Notes under the pieces: model-generated
Seen by the model: the letters and a program-made list of their open reading frames with translations, nothing else
What the model was told of the DNA's origin: nothing
The model's database searches: none
Assembly (NCBI GenBank): GCA_015492355.1
Contig: WGFF01000238.1
Coordinates: 1-10,984 of the forward strand
From: Deltaproteobacteria bacterium
Lineage (GTDB): Bacteria > Desulfobacterota > GWC2-55-46 > S146-73
DNA length: 10,984 bases
Reading direction: 5' to 3'
Program-made: the position numbers and the translations under genes
Shown here: in pieces, positions 1 through 5,631 of the stretch
Layout: every line of letters starts with the position of its first letter
Position numbering within the stretch: the first letter of the stretch is position 1

Positions 1-151
1 AAAGTGTTTTCCCCAGCCCCCTTTCCCAAAAAACTTTAGATTAAAAGTTTTGGGGAAGGGAGTTTGAGGGAAACCACTTTTACAAAAGGGGTTTCCCTCA
101 GGATTTAGTCCGAAAAAGATACCCATTACCCCAGCAAAAAACCTCATACGG
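1..151. repeat. Two intergenic hairpins downstream of ptsN
   Basis: The stretch after the ptsN stop has no gene. It holds a strong inverted repeat: GAGGGAAACC at 66-75 pairs perfectly with GGTTTCCCTC at 90-99. The pairing continues inside after one mismatch (CTTTT at 77-81 region against AAAAG), leaving a tiny loop. A second, imperfect hairpin occupies roughly 18-60 (C-rich and A-rich arm against AAAAG/TTTT/GGGG/AAGGG). Neither is followed by a clean T-run in the minus direction, so they look more like palindromic repeats than terminators, although the first could stop or stabilise the ptsN transcript. Confidence 0.6.
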
Positions 152-619
152 TCAGCAATGATGCTTGCTGTCCTCTTCCATAATTATACGATATATATCC
201 CTGCGGGTTGAAGCCTTCATGAGTTTACCCCTGAACTCCTCATTCCTCAGAATCCTGGCTATACTCGATAGTATCTTGAGATGTACAGAGGTGGAGTTCT
301 CTGGAGCCACTATCAAAAAGAACAGGTGTACCGGCATATTATCCATTGCGTGAAAATCCACTCCCTTCTTGCTCCTGCCGAAGGATACCTTTATCCCGTT
401 GAGCCCTTTTATCTTGCCATGGGGGATTGCAACACCATAGCCTATGCCGGTGCTTCCGAGCCTTTCCCTCTCAAGGAGTGCCTCAAGGAGTTGCTCTCTG
501 TTGAGACCTTCCACCTTTGATGAAAGGTCTGTTACCATCTCATCGAGTAATTCACGTTTCTCCGTTGCCTTAAGGTCTGTTATTATGTATTCCTCCTTCA
601 GTACATCGGCTAACCTCAT
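152..619 (-). CDS. ptsN: PTS EIIA-Ntr family protein (nitrogen regulatory IIA)
   Basis: This 155-residue protein has the length and fold signature of EIIA-Ntr, the last phosphocarrier of the nitrogen PTS (EI-Ntr, NPr, EIIA-Ntr). It has no sugar transporter partner and acts by binding regulatory targets in the cytoplasm. The phosphorylated histidine is expected at H67 in the motif GYGVAIPHGK (residues 60-69), preceded by the typical ERERLGSTGIG stretch. The ATG at 617-619 has AGGTGA 7 bases upstream, which supports this start. It lies 40 bases after hpf, with no terminator between them, so the two are probably cotranscribed. The order rpoN-hpf-ptsN is conserved in many Gram-negative bacteria, often followed by hprK or rapZ; whatever follows here lies beyond the left edge. 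The C-terminus (EEDSKHHC) is short and unremarkable. The family assignment is firm; its regulatory targets are unknown. Confidence 0.93.
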   Translation of the reverse strand: MRLADVLKEEYIITDLKATEKRELLDEMVTDLSSKVEGLNREQLLEALLERERLGSTGIGYGVAIPHGKIKGLNGIKVSFGRSKKGVDFHAMDNMPVHLFFLIVAPENSTSVHLKILSSIARILRNEEFRGKLMKASTRRDIYRIIMEEDSKHHC

Positions 620-659
620 CTCGATTCACCTTTTTATACGAATACATCTCCATTTGATA

Positions 660-1196
660 TTATCTTGTCTGCGTCTCTATCAGACCATAGTCTCCGTCCT
701 TTCGCCTGTAGAGGACATTTATATTGGATGTCGAAGAGTTTGTAAAGACAAGAAAGTCATTATCGAGGAGTTCGAGCTGCATCAAGGCCTCCTCAACGGA
801 CATGGGTTTTATGAACATATTTTCGGTCTTCACGATCCTCGGCTTGCGAGCGGATTCCTCCTGCGAGGGGACTAATATCTTCTTGGTGGGTGGAAGATTG
901 CCGTGGGTTTTGTGATCCTTCAGTCTCTCCTTATACCTCTTCACTTGTTTTTCGAGCTTGTCGATAACGAGGTCTATCGCAGAGTACATATCCTCTGTAT
1001 CTTCCTGTGCCTTTATTGTGACACCATTGGTAACGATGGTTACATCCGCTATGTGCCTTATCTTCTCCACTGAAAGCACCCAGTGTACCTCTGCAGGCTC
1101 TATCAGGTACTTAACGAGCCGTTCGGTTTTCTCCTCTGCATACCGTCTCAGTGCATCAGAAGAATCCAGATGCCTGAAGGTAACGGTTACATGCAT
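660..1196 (-). CDS. hpf: Ribosome hibernation promoting factor, long form
   Basis: At 178 residues this matches long HPF, which binds the 30S subunit at the mRNA/tRNA channel and dimerises ribosomes into inactive 100S particles during slow growth. The N-terminal S30AE/YfiA domain spans about residues 1-97 (begins MHVTVTFRHLDSSDALRRYA; its last helix is EDMYSAIDLVIDKLEKQVKR). A charged linker follows at about 93-122. The C-terminal dimerisation domain covers about 122-178 and contains the family motif MSVEEALMQLELLDNDFLVF. I chose the ATG at 1194-1196 because GGAGG sits 8 bases upstream and family homology begins at MHVT. A TTG five codons earlier (1211) would overlap that Shine-Dalgarno sequence. 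A terminator-like hairpin lies directly upstream (1220-1255), so expression may be controlled by read-through. Stop TAA at 660-662; ptsN starts 40 bases on. Confidence 0.94.
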   Translation of the reverse strand: MHVTVTFRHLDSSDALRRYAEEKTERLVKYLIEPAEVHWVLSVEKIRHIADVTIVTNGVTIKAQEDTEDMYSAIDLVIDKLEKQVKRYKERLKDHKTHGNLPPTKKILVPSQEESARKPRIVKTENMFIKPMSVEEALMQLELLDNDFLVFTNSSTSNINVLYRRKDGDYGLIETQTR

Positions 1197-1219
1197 ATTC
1201 CATCCCTCCAAGATTTTTT

Positions 1220-1255
1220 AAAAAAACTTCTGTCCCCGGACGATGGCTGGGGACA
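1220..1255 (-). terminator. Terminator-like hairpin before the hpf ribosome binding site
   Basis: Read on the minus strand, TGTCCCC (1255-1249) and GGGGACA (1237-1231) form a perfect 7-bp stem with an 11-base loop. GAAG follows, then seven T (1226-1220). The T-run starts 4 bases after the stem, slightly far for a textbook intrinsic terminator. It ends only about 10 bases before GGAGG of hpf, leaving no room for a promoter between them. It may therefore act as an attenuator for hpf, or simply end the rpoN transcript if hpf starts inside the hairpin region. Confidence 0.55.
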
Positions 1256-1692
1256 CCGTCTCAAAGGTTCATCCCCCACCCCTTCCAGAGATGGTATCGA
1301 CGCTTGCTTTGAAAAGGGCATGGGGCCTCCTGCAAAAGGTCTTCCCCACAGATTCGATCCGATACTGTCCATTGATATTTTCAAGGACTCGGATGGCTGG
1401 GTTCCATAGGTGAAGATCCTCGTCCACAGGGCATGACTCCACTCTCCTTAAGCGGGCTTCACACCTGAAGCCCCGTGCCACGAAAAAAACTATCCCGGAG
1501 GATCCTGAAGGGTAGAGCCCTCAAAATCCAGGCAGTCTGAAAAGGGTTCATGAGCCTTCCACGGGATTAGAGAGCAAACCCCTTGACATTCCGGGGAGAT
1601 TGAGGGGTAAAAACCCTCGACCTTATGCCTTACAAGCCCTGCCGTCCATCCACGCCCTAAGGGCTGTGCACTCTGACAGACCTTGCATGGAC
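1256..1692. other. Non-coding rpoN-hpf intergenic region with palindromes
   Basis: No convincing gene lies in these 437 bases. Visible elements: (a) a perfect 8-bp stem GGGCTTCA/TGAAGCCC with a 4-base loop at 1454-1473; (b) a run of seven A at 1483-1489 (T on the minus strand) next to a weak ATCC/GGAT stem, a poor terminator candidate for rpoN; (c) GGGTAGAGCC at 1510-1519, shared exactly with 3576-3585 upstream of rpoN; (d) the two-hairpin element at 1602-1683. Short open frames of about 70 codons exist but begin with TTG or GTG, lack Shine-Dalgarno sequences and run through the palindromes. Confidence 0.6.
1602..1683. repeat. Two-hairpin intergenic element, copy B
   Basis: On the plus strand this copy has a hairpin GAGGG/CCCTC (1602-1606 with 1614-1618), then ACAAGCCCTGCCGTCCATCC, a second hairpin GCCC-TAA-GGGC near 1654-1664, and CTCTGACAGACCT ending at 1683. 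The same layout, with clear sequence similarity outside the loops and different but still paired stem bases, recurs at 3576-3652. Preserved pairing with changed bases fits a structured RNA or a mobile palindromic repeat. Function unknown. Confidence 0.5.
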
Positions 1693-3141
1693 TCAAAACT
1701 GTACCTTCCTTCTATTTGCAGGCAGAAAACCGAGTGATTCCCTGTACTTTGTCACGGTGCGTCTCGCCAGGACTATACCCTGTTTTTTGAGTATCTCCAC
1801 TATCTGCTGATCACTGAAGGGGGTCTTTGTATCCTCTAATTTTATAATATCCCGTATCTTTTCCTTTATATACTCCACCGCAACATTGGAACCATCAGAC
1901 CTGTTTATACCAGTGGAGAAGAAAAACTTAAGTTCAAAAAGCCCTCGCGGGGTCTGCACGTATTTGTTCGATGTAACCCTGCTAACCGTGGATTCGTGTA
2001 CACCTATATCATCAGCCACATCCTTGAGAACGAGTGGTTTCAGATGTTCGAGCCCTTTATCAAGGAATTCCCTCTGGAACTTCACTATACTCTCAACTAC
2101 CTTGTATATCGTTCTCTGTCTCTGGTGTACACTCTTTATGAGCCATGCGGCAGAACGGAGTTTATCCTGTATGTATCCCCTTGCCTTCTCGGGTATCTTG
2201 CCGTTCTCACGCAGTAGCCTCATGTAGTATGGGCTTATCCTCAGCTTGGGCAGTCCATCCTCGTTAAGCACTATCACATATTCCGCACCGACCTTGTAGA
2301 TGTATATATCCGGCACTATTGCCTGTGTATCCCCTCTTCCAAAACCAGAACCAGGGATGGGGTTCAGGCACCTGTTGATTATCCTTATGGCATCCACCAC
2401 CTTTCCGATGGAGACACCTGTATGCTTTGCTATTGCCTTGAGGTTCTTCTTTGCGAGTTTATCAAGGTGATTCTCTATTATCTCCTCAACGAGTGTATCC
2501 CTCACAGGCAATGCCCTTGCCTGTATAAGAAGACACTCCTTTACATTCCTCGCACCCACACCCGGTGGGTCGAACTGCTGGATTATCTCCAGCACCCTGC
2601 GCACCTCTTCTGCAGATGCATCCGTATGGGTCGCTATCTCGAGTATCGTCCTCTCTGCGTGTGCAGATGTATCATCACCTTCCTTTCGCTCTATCACCCT
2701 GAGATAACCATCGTCATCAATATTGCCTATTATGAACTCTCCTATCCTGAACTCCCCTTCGGAAAGTCCCAGCATCTTTAACTGCCATAGGAGATGTTCC
2801 CTGAGGGTGTTGGTGGAGACGGAAAAATTATCTATGAGTGAATCCTCTTCGTACTCTTCACTGAAGTTGGATGCAACCTCCCTGTAGTCTGTATACTCCT
2901 CAAGGTACGCCTGCCAGTCCATCTCTGCTGGCTTCTCTTCGCCTGTTTTTAGATTGAGTGATTCATCGTAATTCTCTGTATCAGTGCCTTCTTCGAGTAC
3001 GGGATTGGTCTGGAGCTCGGTTCTTACAAGTTCTTCGAGTTCGAGTCGGGACAGTTGCAGGAGCTTGATGGCAAGTTGCAACTGAGGGGTCATCACGAAA
3101 CGCTGTGTGAGTTTCAGTTCCTGTTTGAGTTCGTAGGACAT
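1693..3141 (-). CDS. rpoN: RNA polymerase sigma-54 factor
   Basis: This 482-residue protein is a full-length sigma-54, which directs RNA polymerase to -24/-12 promoters and needs an AAA+ activator to open them. Region I is Q-rich and typical (QELKLTQRFVMTPQLQLA, about residues 7-24). An acidic, low-complexity region II covers about 50-110. The core-binding region includes QFDPPGVGARNVKECL at 189-204. A helix-turn-helix lies at about 373-392 (DVADDIGVHESTVSRVT). The diagnostic RpoN box ARRTVTKYRE is at 459-468, 14 residues from the C-terminus. The ATG at 3139-3141 is preceded by GAGGG and further up by AAGGG. In many genomes rpoN sits directly behind lptB; here a terminator and a repeat-rich gap of 635 bases separate them, and a candidate promoter lies at 3174-3203. 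The protein looks intact. Confidence 0.97.
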   Translation of the reverse strand: MSYELKQELKLTQRFVMTPQLQLAIKLLQLSRLELEELVRTELQTNPVLEEGTDTENYDESLNLKTGEEKPAEMDWQAYLEEYTDYREVASNFSEEYEEDSLIDNFSVSTNTLREHLLWQLKMLGLSEGEFRIGEFIIGNIDDDGYLRVIERKEGDDTSAHAERTILEIATHTDASAEEVRRVLEIIQQFDPPGVGARNVKECLLIQARALPVRDTLVEEIIENHLDKLAKKNLKAIAKHTGVSIGKVVDAIRIINRCLNPIPGSGFGRGDTQAIVPDIYIYKVGAEYVIVLNEDGLPKLRISPYYMRLLRENGKIPEKARGYIQDKLRSAAWLIKSVHQRQRTIYKVVESIVKFQREFLDKGLEHLKPLVLKDVADDIGVHESTVSRVTSNKYVQTPRGLFELKFFFSTGINRSDGSNVAVEYIKEKIRDIIKLEDTKTPFSDQQIVEILKKQGIVLARRTVTKYRESLGFLPANRRKVQF

Positions 3142-3173
3142 CCCTCAAAACCCTTTTTCAAGATCTCTAATTA

Positions 3174-3203
3174 AATTTACTACACTATGGGTATTTGTTT
3201 CAA
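3174..3203 (-). promoter_or_regulatory. Candidate sigma-70-type promoter for rpoN
   Basis: On the minus strand TTGAAA (3203-3198) is followed after 18 bases by TAAATT (3179-3174). The -35 box matches 5 of 6 consensus bases and the -10 box 4 of 6. Transcription would begin near 3167, about 25 bases before the rpoN ATG. Its position is right for an independent rpoN promoter after the lptB terminator. Moderate support only, because the -10 box is weak. Confidence 0.45.
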
Positions 3204-3225
3204 CTCTTTTAGTGAAGCCTCAGCC

Positions 3226-3259
3226 TGCAAGAGGGATTACATCTTTAAGACCTCTTGCA
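3226..3259. promoter_or_regulatory. 9-bp perfect inverted repeat upstream of the rpoN promoter
   Basis: TGCAAGAGG (3226-3234) and CCTCTTGCA (3251-3259) are exact reverse complements separated by 16 bases. The centre lies about 76 bases upstream of the predicted rpoN start, and the half-sites are about 25 bases apart. This could be a protein-binding site, or a hairpin in a longer transcript. Which protein would bind is unknown. Confidence 0.4.
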
Positions 3260-3319
3260 CCTGAACCAGTAGAAGACCCTGATATGTAAACGATAAAACA
3301 TGGTCTTTTCATGTGGTTT

Positions 3320-3344
3320 CAAGGGGTATGACCCTTGTGTTTTT
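3320..3344 (+). terminator. Hairpin with T-run reading on the plus strand
   Basis: CAAGGG (3320-3325) pairs with CCCTTG (3332-3337), followed by TGTTTTTTG on the plus strand. This resembles an intrinsic terminator for plus-strand transcription, yet no plus-strand gene lies upstream within the window. It may block antisense transcription out of rpoN or may just be another palindromic repeat. Confidence 0.3.
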
Positions 3345-3419
3345 TGTTTTATAAGCCCACATTCATCCCTGAGTTAGTAAAATCGTAAATCTCCCCACCT
3401 ACAAGGTTGGCCTTCATAT

Positions 3420-3450
3420 CTTCAGGGGGTTTCACCCCCTGATACCCCCA
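3420..3450. repeat. REP-like palindromic repeat, copy 1
   Basis: A 31-base unit with CAGGGGG and CCCCCTG arms around a 5-base centre, followed on the plus strand by ATACCCCCA. It differs by one base (in the loop) from the unit at 3499-3529. Start-to-start spacing is 79 bases. The 7-bp stem and near identity are typical of REP-type extragenic palindromes. Confidence 0.75.
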
Positions 3451-3480
3451 GGGATTACTAAGGTATATATCTATCATATA

Positions 3481-3497
3481 AAGCAACTGCGTTGCTT
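3481..3497. repeat. Small perfect palindrome between the REP-like units
   Basis: AAGCAAC (3481-3487), loop TGC, GTTGCTT (3491-3497): a perfect 7-bp stem with a 3-base loop directly next to the second REP-like unit. It probably forms part of a compound hairpin structure with its neighbours. Confidence 0.6.
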
Positions 3498-3498
3498 G

Positions 3499-3529
3499 CT
3501 TCAGGGGGTTCCACCCCCTGATACCCCCA
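3499..3529. repeat. REP-like palindromic repeat, copy 2
   Basis: The second 31-base unit is identical to 3420-3450 except for one T-to-C change in the loop, and lies in the same orientation. The CAGGGGG/CCCCCTG stem is preserved. Only two copies are present in this window. Confidence 0.75.
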
Positions 3530-3575
3530 AAAGACCCTGTCCTGTTGGAGATTAACCTGAACCTGGCTTTCAAAT

Positions 3576-3652
3576 GGGTAGAGCCACCCCGTACTTTTGC
3601 AAGACCTACCATTCATCCCCACCCACAGGGTGTGGGGCATTCTGGCAGACCT
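3576..3652. repeat. Two-hairpin intergenic element, copy A
   Basis: On the plus strand: hairpin GGGT/ACCC (3576-3579 with 3586-3589), spacer, then GCAAGACCTACCATTCATCC, a second hairpin CACCC-ACA-GGGTG around 3620-3632, and ATTCTGGCAGACCT ending at 3652. The same architecture appears at 1602-1683 with different stem sequences. The minus strand can also be read as a short peptide with an M-N/D-G-R-S/A-C-K core in both copies, but copy B meets a stop soon after, so coding is doubtful. Confidence 0.5.
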
Positions 3653-3737
3653 CGTAAAACCCCTGTGCGGGTTCGATTCATCCAAGCCACACAGTCAGCC
3701 CGTATTACCCCCTCCTGTTAAATGACGCTCAAACCAT

Positions 3738-3767
3738 AAAAAAAAGAAGCCCCTCTGAGAGGAGCCT
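3738..3767 (-). terminator. Rho-independent terminator of the lpt operon
   Basis: Starting 9 bases after the lptB stop, the minus strand forms a 9-bp stem (3767-3759 with 3755-3747, including three G-U pairs) with a 3-base loop. C and eight T follow (3745-3738). This is a strong intrinsic terminator and separates the lpt genes from rpoN. Confidence 0.88.
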
Positions 3768-3776
3768 GATAAATCC

Positions 3777-4499
3777 TTAGAGCCTGAACCTGTCACCAAG
3801 GTATACCTTCCTTACCGATCTGCTCTCAAGTATCTCCTCTGGTGTGCCTGCCTCAACGAGCCTTCCATCACCTATGATATACGCCCTGTCGCATATACCG
3901 AGTGTGGCACTCACATTATGATCCGTTATGAGTATCCCTATACCCTTGTCCTTCAGTTCCACCACAAGGTCCTGTATCTCTCCAACCGCTATAGGGTCTA
4001 TACCTGAAAAGGGTTCATCAAGGAGGAAAAAAAGGGGCGAATTTACCATCGCCCTTGCTATCTCCACCCTTCTTCTCTCGCCACCCGAGAGTGCATACGC
4101 CTTGGTCTTGCGAAGATGGGTTATGCCGAGTTCTCTTAGATGTCCTTCTATCCTTTCTTCCATCTCTTCTCTGGGTATGGGGAGGTATTCGATCACAGCC
4201 CTCAGATTCTCCTCTACAGTAAGCTTCCTGAATATGGAGGGCTCCTGCGGTAGGTAACTTATACCGAGCCTTGCCCTTTCATACATGGGTATGTCTGTTA
4301 TATCCCTTCCACCAAGAAAGACCTTGCCAGCATCAGGACCTATAAGACCGACTATCATATAAAAGGTTGTGGTCTTGCCAGCCCCGTTCGGTCCGAGAAG
4401 ACCCACTATCTCCCCCGGTGATATCTCCATTGTAACACCATCAACCACCTTCCTCCCCCTGAATACCTTTGTGAGTCCATCGACAATGAGTCTTTTCAC
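3777..4499 (-). CDS. lptB: LPS export ABC transporter ATP-binding protein
   Basis: LptB is the cytoplasmic ATPase that powers extraction of LPS from the inner membrane by LptF/LptG and its passage along LptC and LptA. The 240 residues match the family length. Visible motifs: Walker A GPNGAGKT (36-43), Q-loop glutamine Q85, signature LSGGE (137-141), Walker B FFLLDE (157-162) with catalytic E162, and H-loop H194. The signature region LSGGERRRVEIARA and the PFSGIDPIAV stretch are characteristic of LptB rather than of the related LivF/G ATPases. The start is GTG (4497-4499), overlapping the lptA TGA stop as GTGA, which implies translational coupling; GGAG lies upstream. The gene is followed at once by an intrinsic terminator. 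lptF and lptG, the membrane partners, are not in this window. Confidence 0.96.
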   Translation of the reverse strand: MKRLIVDGLTKVFRGRKVVDGVTMEISPGEIVGLLGPNGAGKTTTFYMIVGLIGPDAGKVFLGGRDITDIPMYERARLGISYLPQEPSIFRKLTVEENLRAVIEYLPIPREEMEERIEGHLRELGITHLRKTKAYALSGGERRRVEIARAMVNSPLFFLLDEPFSGIDPIAVGEIQDLVVELKDKGIGILITDHNVSATLGICDRAYIIGDGRLVEAGTPEEILESRSVRKVYLGDRFRL

Positions 4500-5019
4500 C
4501 TTCCACTCCCTGTCGAATCCTTTTCCTCACACTCATTCTCCGGCATGATGATAGCCTTCACCCTGCCCCCGTCTTTGCCCTCCACAAAGGCATCGTCCCT
4601 GTCCATATAAAAGGTTATTCTATCCCCTGTTATTGTATCGTTACACCTTGTCACACGGGCATTGCCGGTGAGGACCACTATCTTGTTGACCCTGTCGTAT
4701 ACAGCCTTGCGGGCTACAGCGGTTCTCATATCCTTGATTATCTTTACATTCCCCCTTGCAACTATCTCGTGGATCTCCTGATTCTCATCGTAGTAAACGT
4801 ACAACTCATCACAGTAAAGGGTAAACTCCTCTTTTGCAACCACCTCACCCCTGAATATGACAGTCCTGTTGTCCCTTTTCAGTTCCATCGTATCAGAGGT
4901 GATGGTAATGGGCTTGGAAGGCTTCTTTTCTTCCTCTGCGAGTCCTCTGCCATCAGGGTAGAATAGGATCAGCGATATGAAAGATAAAAAAAAAGCCAGA
5001 TGATGTAATTTCTATACAA
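4496..5019 (-). CDS. lptA: LptA, periplasmic LPS transport protein (apparent one-base slip near the start)
   Basis: LptA forms the periplasmic filament that joins LptC at the inner membrane to LptD in the outer membrane. The mature part shows the OstA/LptA pattern: ITITSDTMELKRDNRTVIFR, then FRGEVVAKEEFTLYCDEL, further beta repeats and a polar C-terminus. The only in-frame ATG (4888) falls inside the first conserved strand, so a start there would delete both the export signal and the start of the domain. The frame stays open upstream to the lptC stop, giving a hydrophobic stretch (FFLSFISLILFYPDGRGLA) but no ATG, GTG or TTG. A TTG at 5017-5019, with GGAG 7 bases upstream and overlapping the lptC stop, gives LYRNYIIWLFF and joins that stretch only if the run of nine T (4994-4986) is read as ten. 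The join yields a complete signal peptide ending GLA. Sequencing error or transcript slippage could explain it. The stop overlaps lptB. Confidence 0.85.
4986..4994 (-). other. Nine-T run in the lptA signal-peptide region
   Basis: A homopolymer of nine T (minus strand) lies where the reading frame set by the best-placed start codon (TTG, 5019) and the reading frame of mature LptA fail to meet by one base. Runs of about this length are known sites of polymerase slippage and of sequencing error. Confidence 0.7.
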
Positions 5020-5563
5020 CTGCATTCTCCAGTACCGTCTTGACATCCTTGAGTATCCTGAACCTCTCCTTTTCCACCTCTATGAGCAGTCCAGTACCCT
5101 CGATCTCCATGCCCTGTGATGTAATCCTTACCTCTTTATCCGATGTTACCACCTTCTTCTCTGTAAGGTATGTTAGTGCGGATGTATTCAGGGTATAACC
5201 ATCGTCGGATACAATAACCACATCACCAGATACCTCTATCCTGCCCGCTCTCTCTGTGTATCTTCCCTTCTTCGCCCTGAGGGTGTAAGAAACACCGTTT
5301 CTGGCATAAAAAACTATCCTCACATCGTCAAAGAGTGTAACCCCATCCCTTTCGAAATAGGTTGCAGACCCTGCCTGCAACTCCCACTCCTTGAAACCAT
5401 CCTTTATGCCAGAATACCTGACCTCTTCTATCCTCACCCCACCATCACCCACAGGTTCCACACTGGTGTACCTGACGCCATAGTCCATGGAAAGGATAAA
5501 CCCACCGAGCACACCCACAGAGGACACTATAAACAAAAAAAGAAAGACCCTTATCCTTTTCAT
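5012..5563 (-). CDS. lptC: LPS export system protein LptC
   Basis: LptC is the bitopic inner-membrane protein that passes LPS from LptB2FG to LptA. The 183-residue product from the ATG at 5561-5563 begins MKRIRVFLFLFIVSSVGVLG, a basic residue cluster followed by one transmembrane segment (about 5-25), then a beta-rich periplasmic domain of the LptC/YrbK type (GFKEWELQAGSATYFERDG, later YTLRAKKGRYTERAGRIEV). I prefer this start over the GTG at 5620 because the longer form would put 19 charged residues before the membrane anchor. The Shine-Dalgarno sequence of the ATG is weak, but a 17-codon open frame ends on it (TGA overlapping ATG) and could deliver ribosomes. The family is divergent at sequence level, so context (kdsC before, lptA and lptB after) carries much of the weight. 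Confidence 0.9.
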   Translation of the reverse strand: MKRIRVFLFLFIVSSVGVLGGFILSMDYGVRYTSVEPVGDGGVRIEEVRYSGIKDGFKEWELQAGSATYFERDGVTLFDDVRIVFYARNGVSYTLRAKKGRYTERAGRIEVSGDVVIVSDDGYTLNTSALTYLTEKKVVTSDKEVRITSQGMEIEGTGLLIEVEKERFRILKDVKTVLENAVV

Positions 5564-5613
5564 CCTGAATAGATTACCCCTTTCCCGGGAAAGGGCTTCT
5601 GTAGGATGAACAT
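5560..5613 (-). CDS. Possible 17-codon leader peptide coupled to lptC
   Basis: ATG at 5613 opens MFILQKPFPGKGVIYSG and ends with a TGA that overlaps the lptC ATG (GGATGA). GAGGTGAGG lies immediately upstream, the best ribosome binding sequence in the leader, though spaced only a few bases from the ATG. It could couple translation into lptC. There is no homology evidence; the same purine-rich stretch could instead serve the GTG at 5620. Confidence 0.3.
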   Translation of the reverse strand: MFILQKPFPGKGVIYSG

Positions 5614-5631
5614 CCCTCACCTCTATCAGGC

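Larger units (their letters stand above)
3142..3737. other. Repeat-rich intergenic island between lptB and rpoN
   Basis: About 600 bases separate the lptB terminator from rpoN and appear non-coding. From right to left they hold the two-hairpin element copy A (3576-3652), two 31-base palindromic repeats (3499-3529, 3420-3450), a small palindrome (3481-3497), a hairpin with a plus-strand T-run (3320-3344), a 9-bp inverted repeat (3226-3259) and a promoter candidate (3174-3203). The 8-mer ATTCATCC occurs three times (3361, 3611, 3676). Open frames here translate only the repeats (for example WGYQGV twice) and have no family signature. Confidence 0.65.

Noticed and set aside
1466..1480. Sigma-54 promoter lookalike on the minus strand (TGGCACG, 4 bases, TTCA)
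   Set aside because: The -24 half is perfect, but the -12 half reads TTCA instead of TTGC, losing the nearly invariant GC. It also overlaps one arm of an 8-bp palindrome, which explains part of the match.
1269..1696. Minus-strand open frames of about 70 codons in the rpoN-hpf gap (1269-1481 and 1490-1696)
   Set aside because: They start with GTG or TTG without ribosome sites, run through palindromes and show no recognisable domain. CxxC in one of them falls inside the repeat element.
3420..3529. CRISPR-like pair of repeats
   Set aside because: Only two copies, a strong internal palindrome and a 79-base period with a palindrome in the spacer; no cas genes. REP-type repeat fits better.
3349..3685. 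Minus-strand open frames in the lptB-rpoN gap
   Set aside because: They translate REP-like repeats (WGYQGV-E/K-PPE twice) and lack ribosome sites; typical spurious frames.
3641..3691. tRNA-like fragment on the plus strand (TGGCAGAC, then GGTTCGATTC, flanked by TGTGG and CCACA)
   Set aside because: The T-loop motif is exact, but the T-arm stem does not pair, there is no anticodon stem and the total is about 61 bases. No cloverleaf can be drawn. A decayed tRNA remains possible but unsupported.
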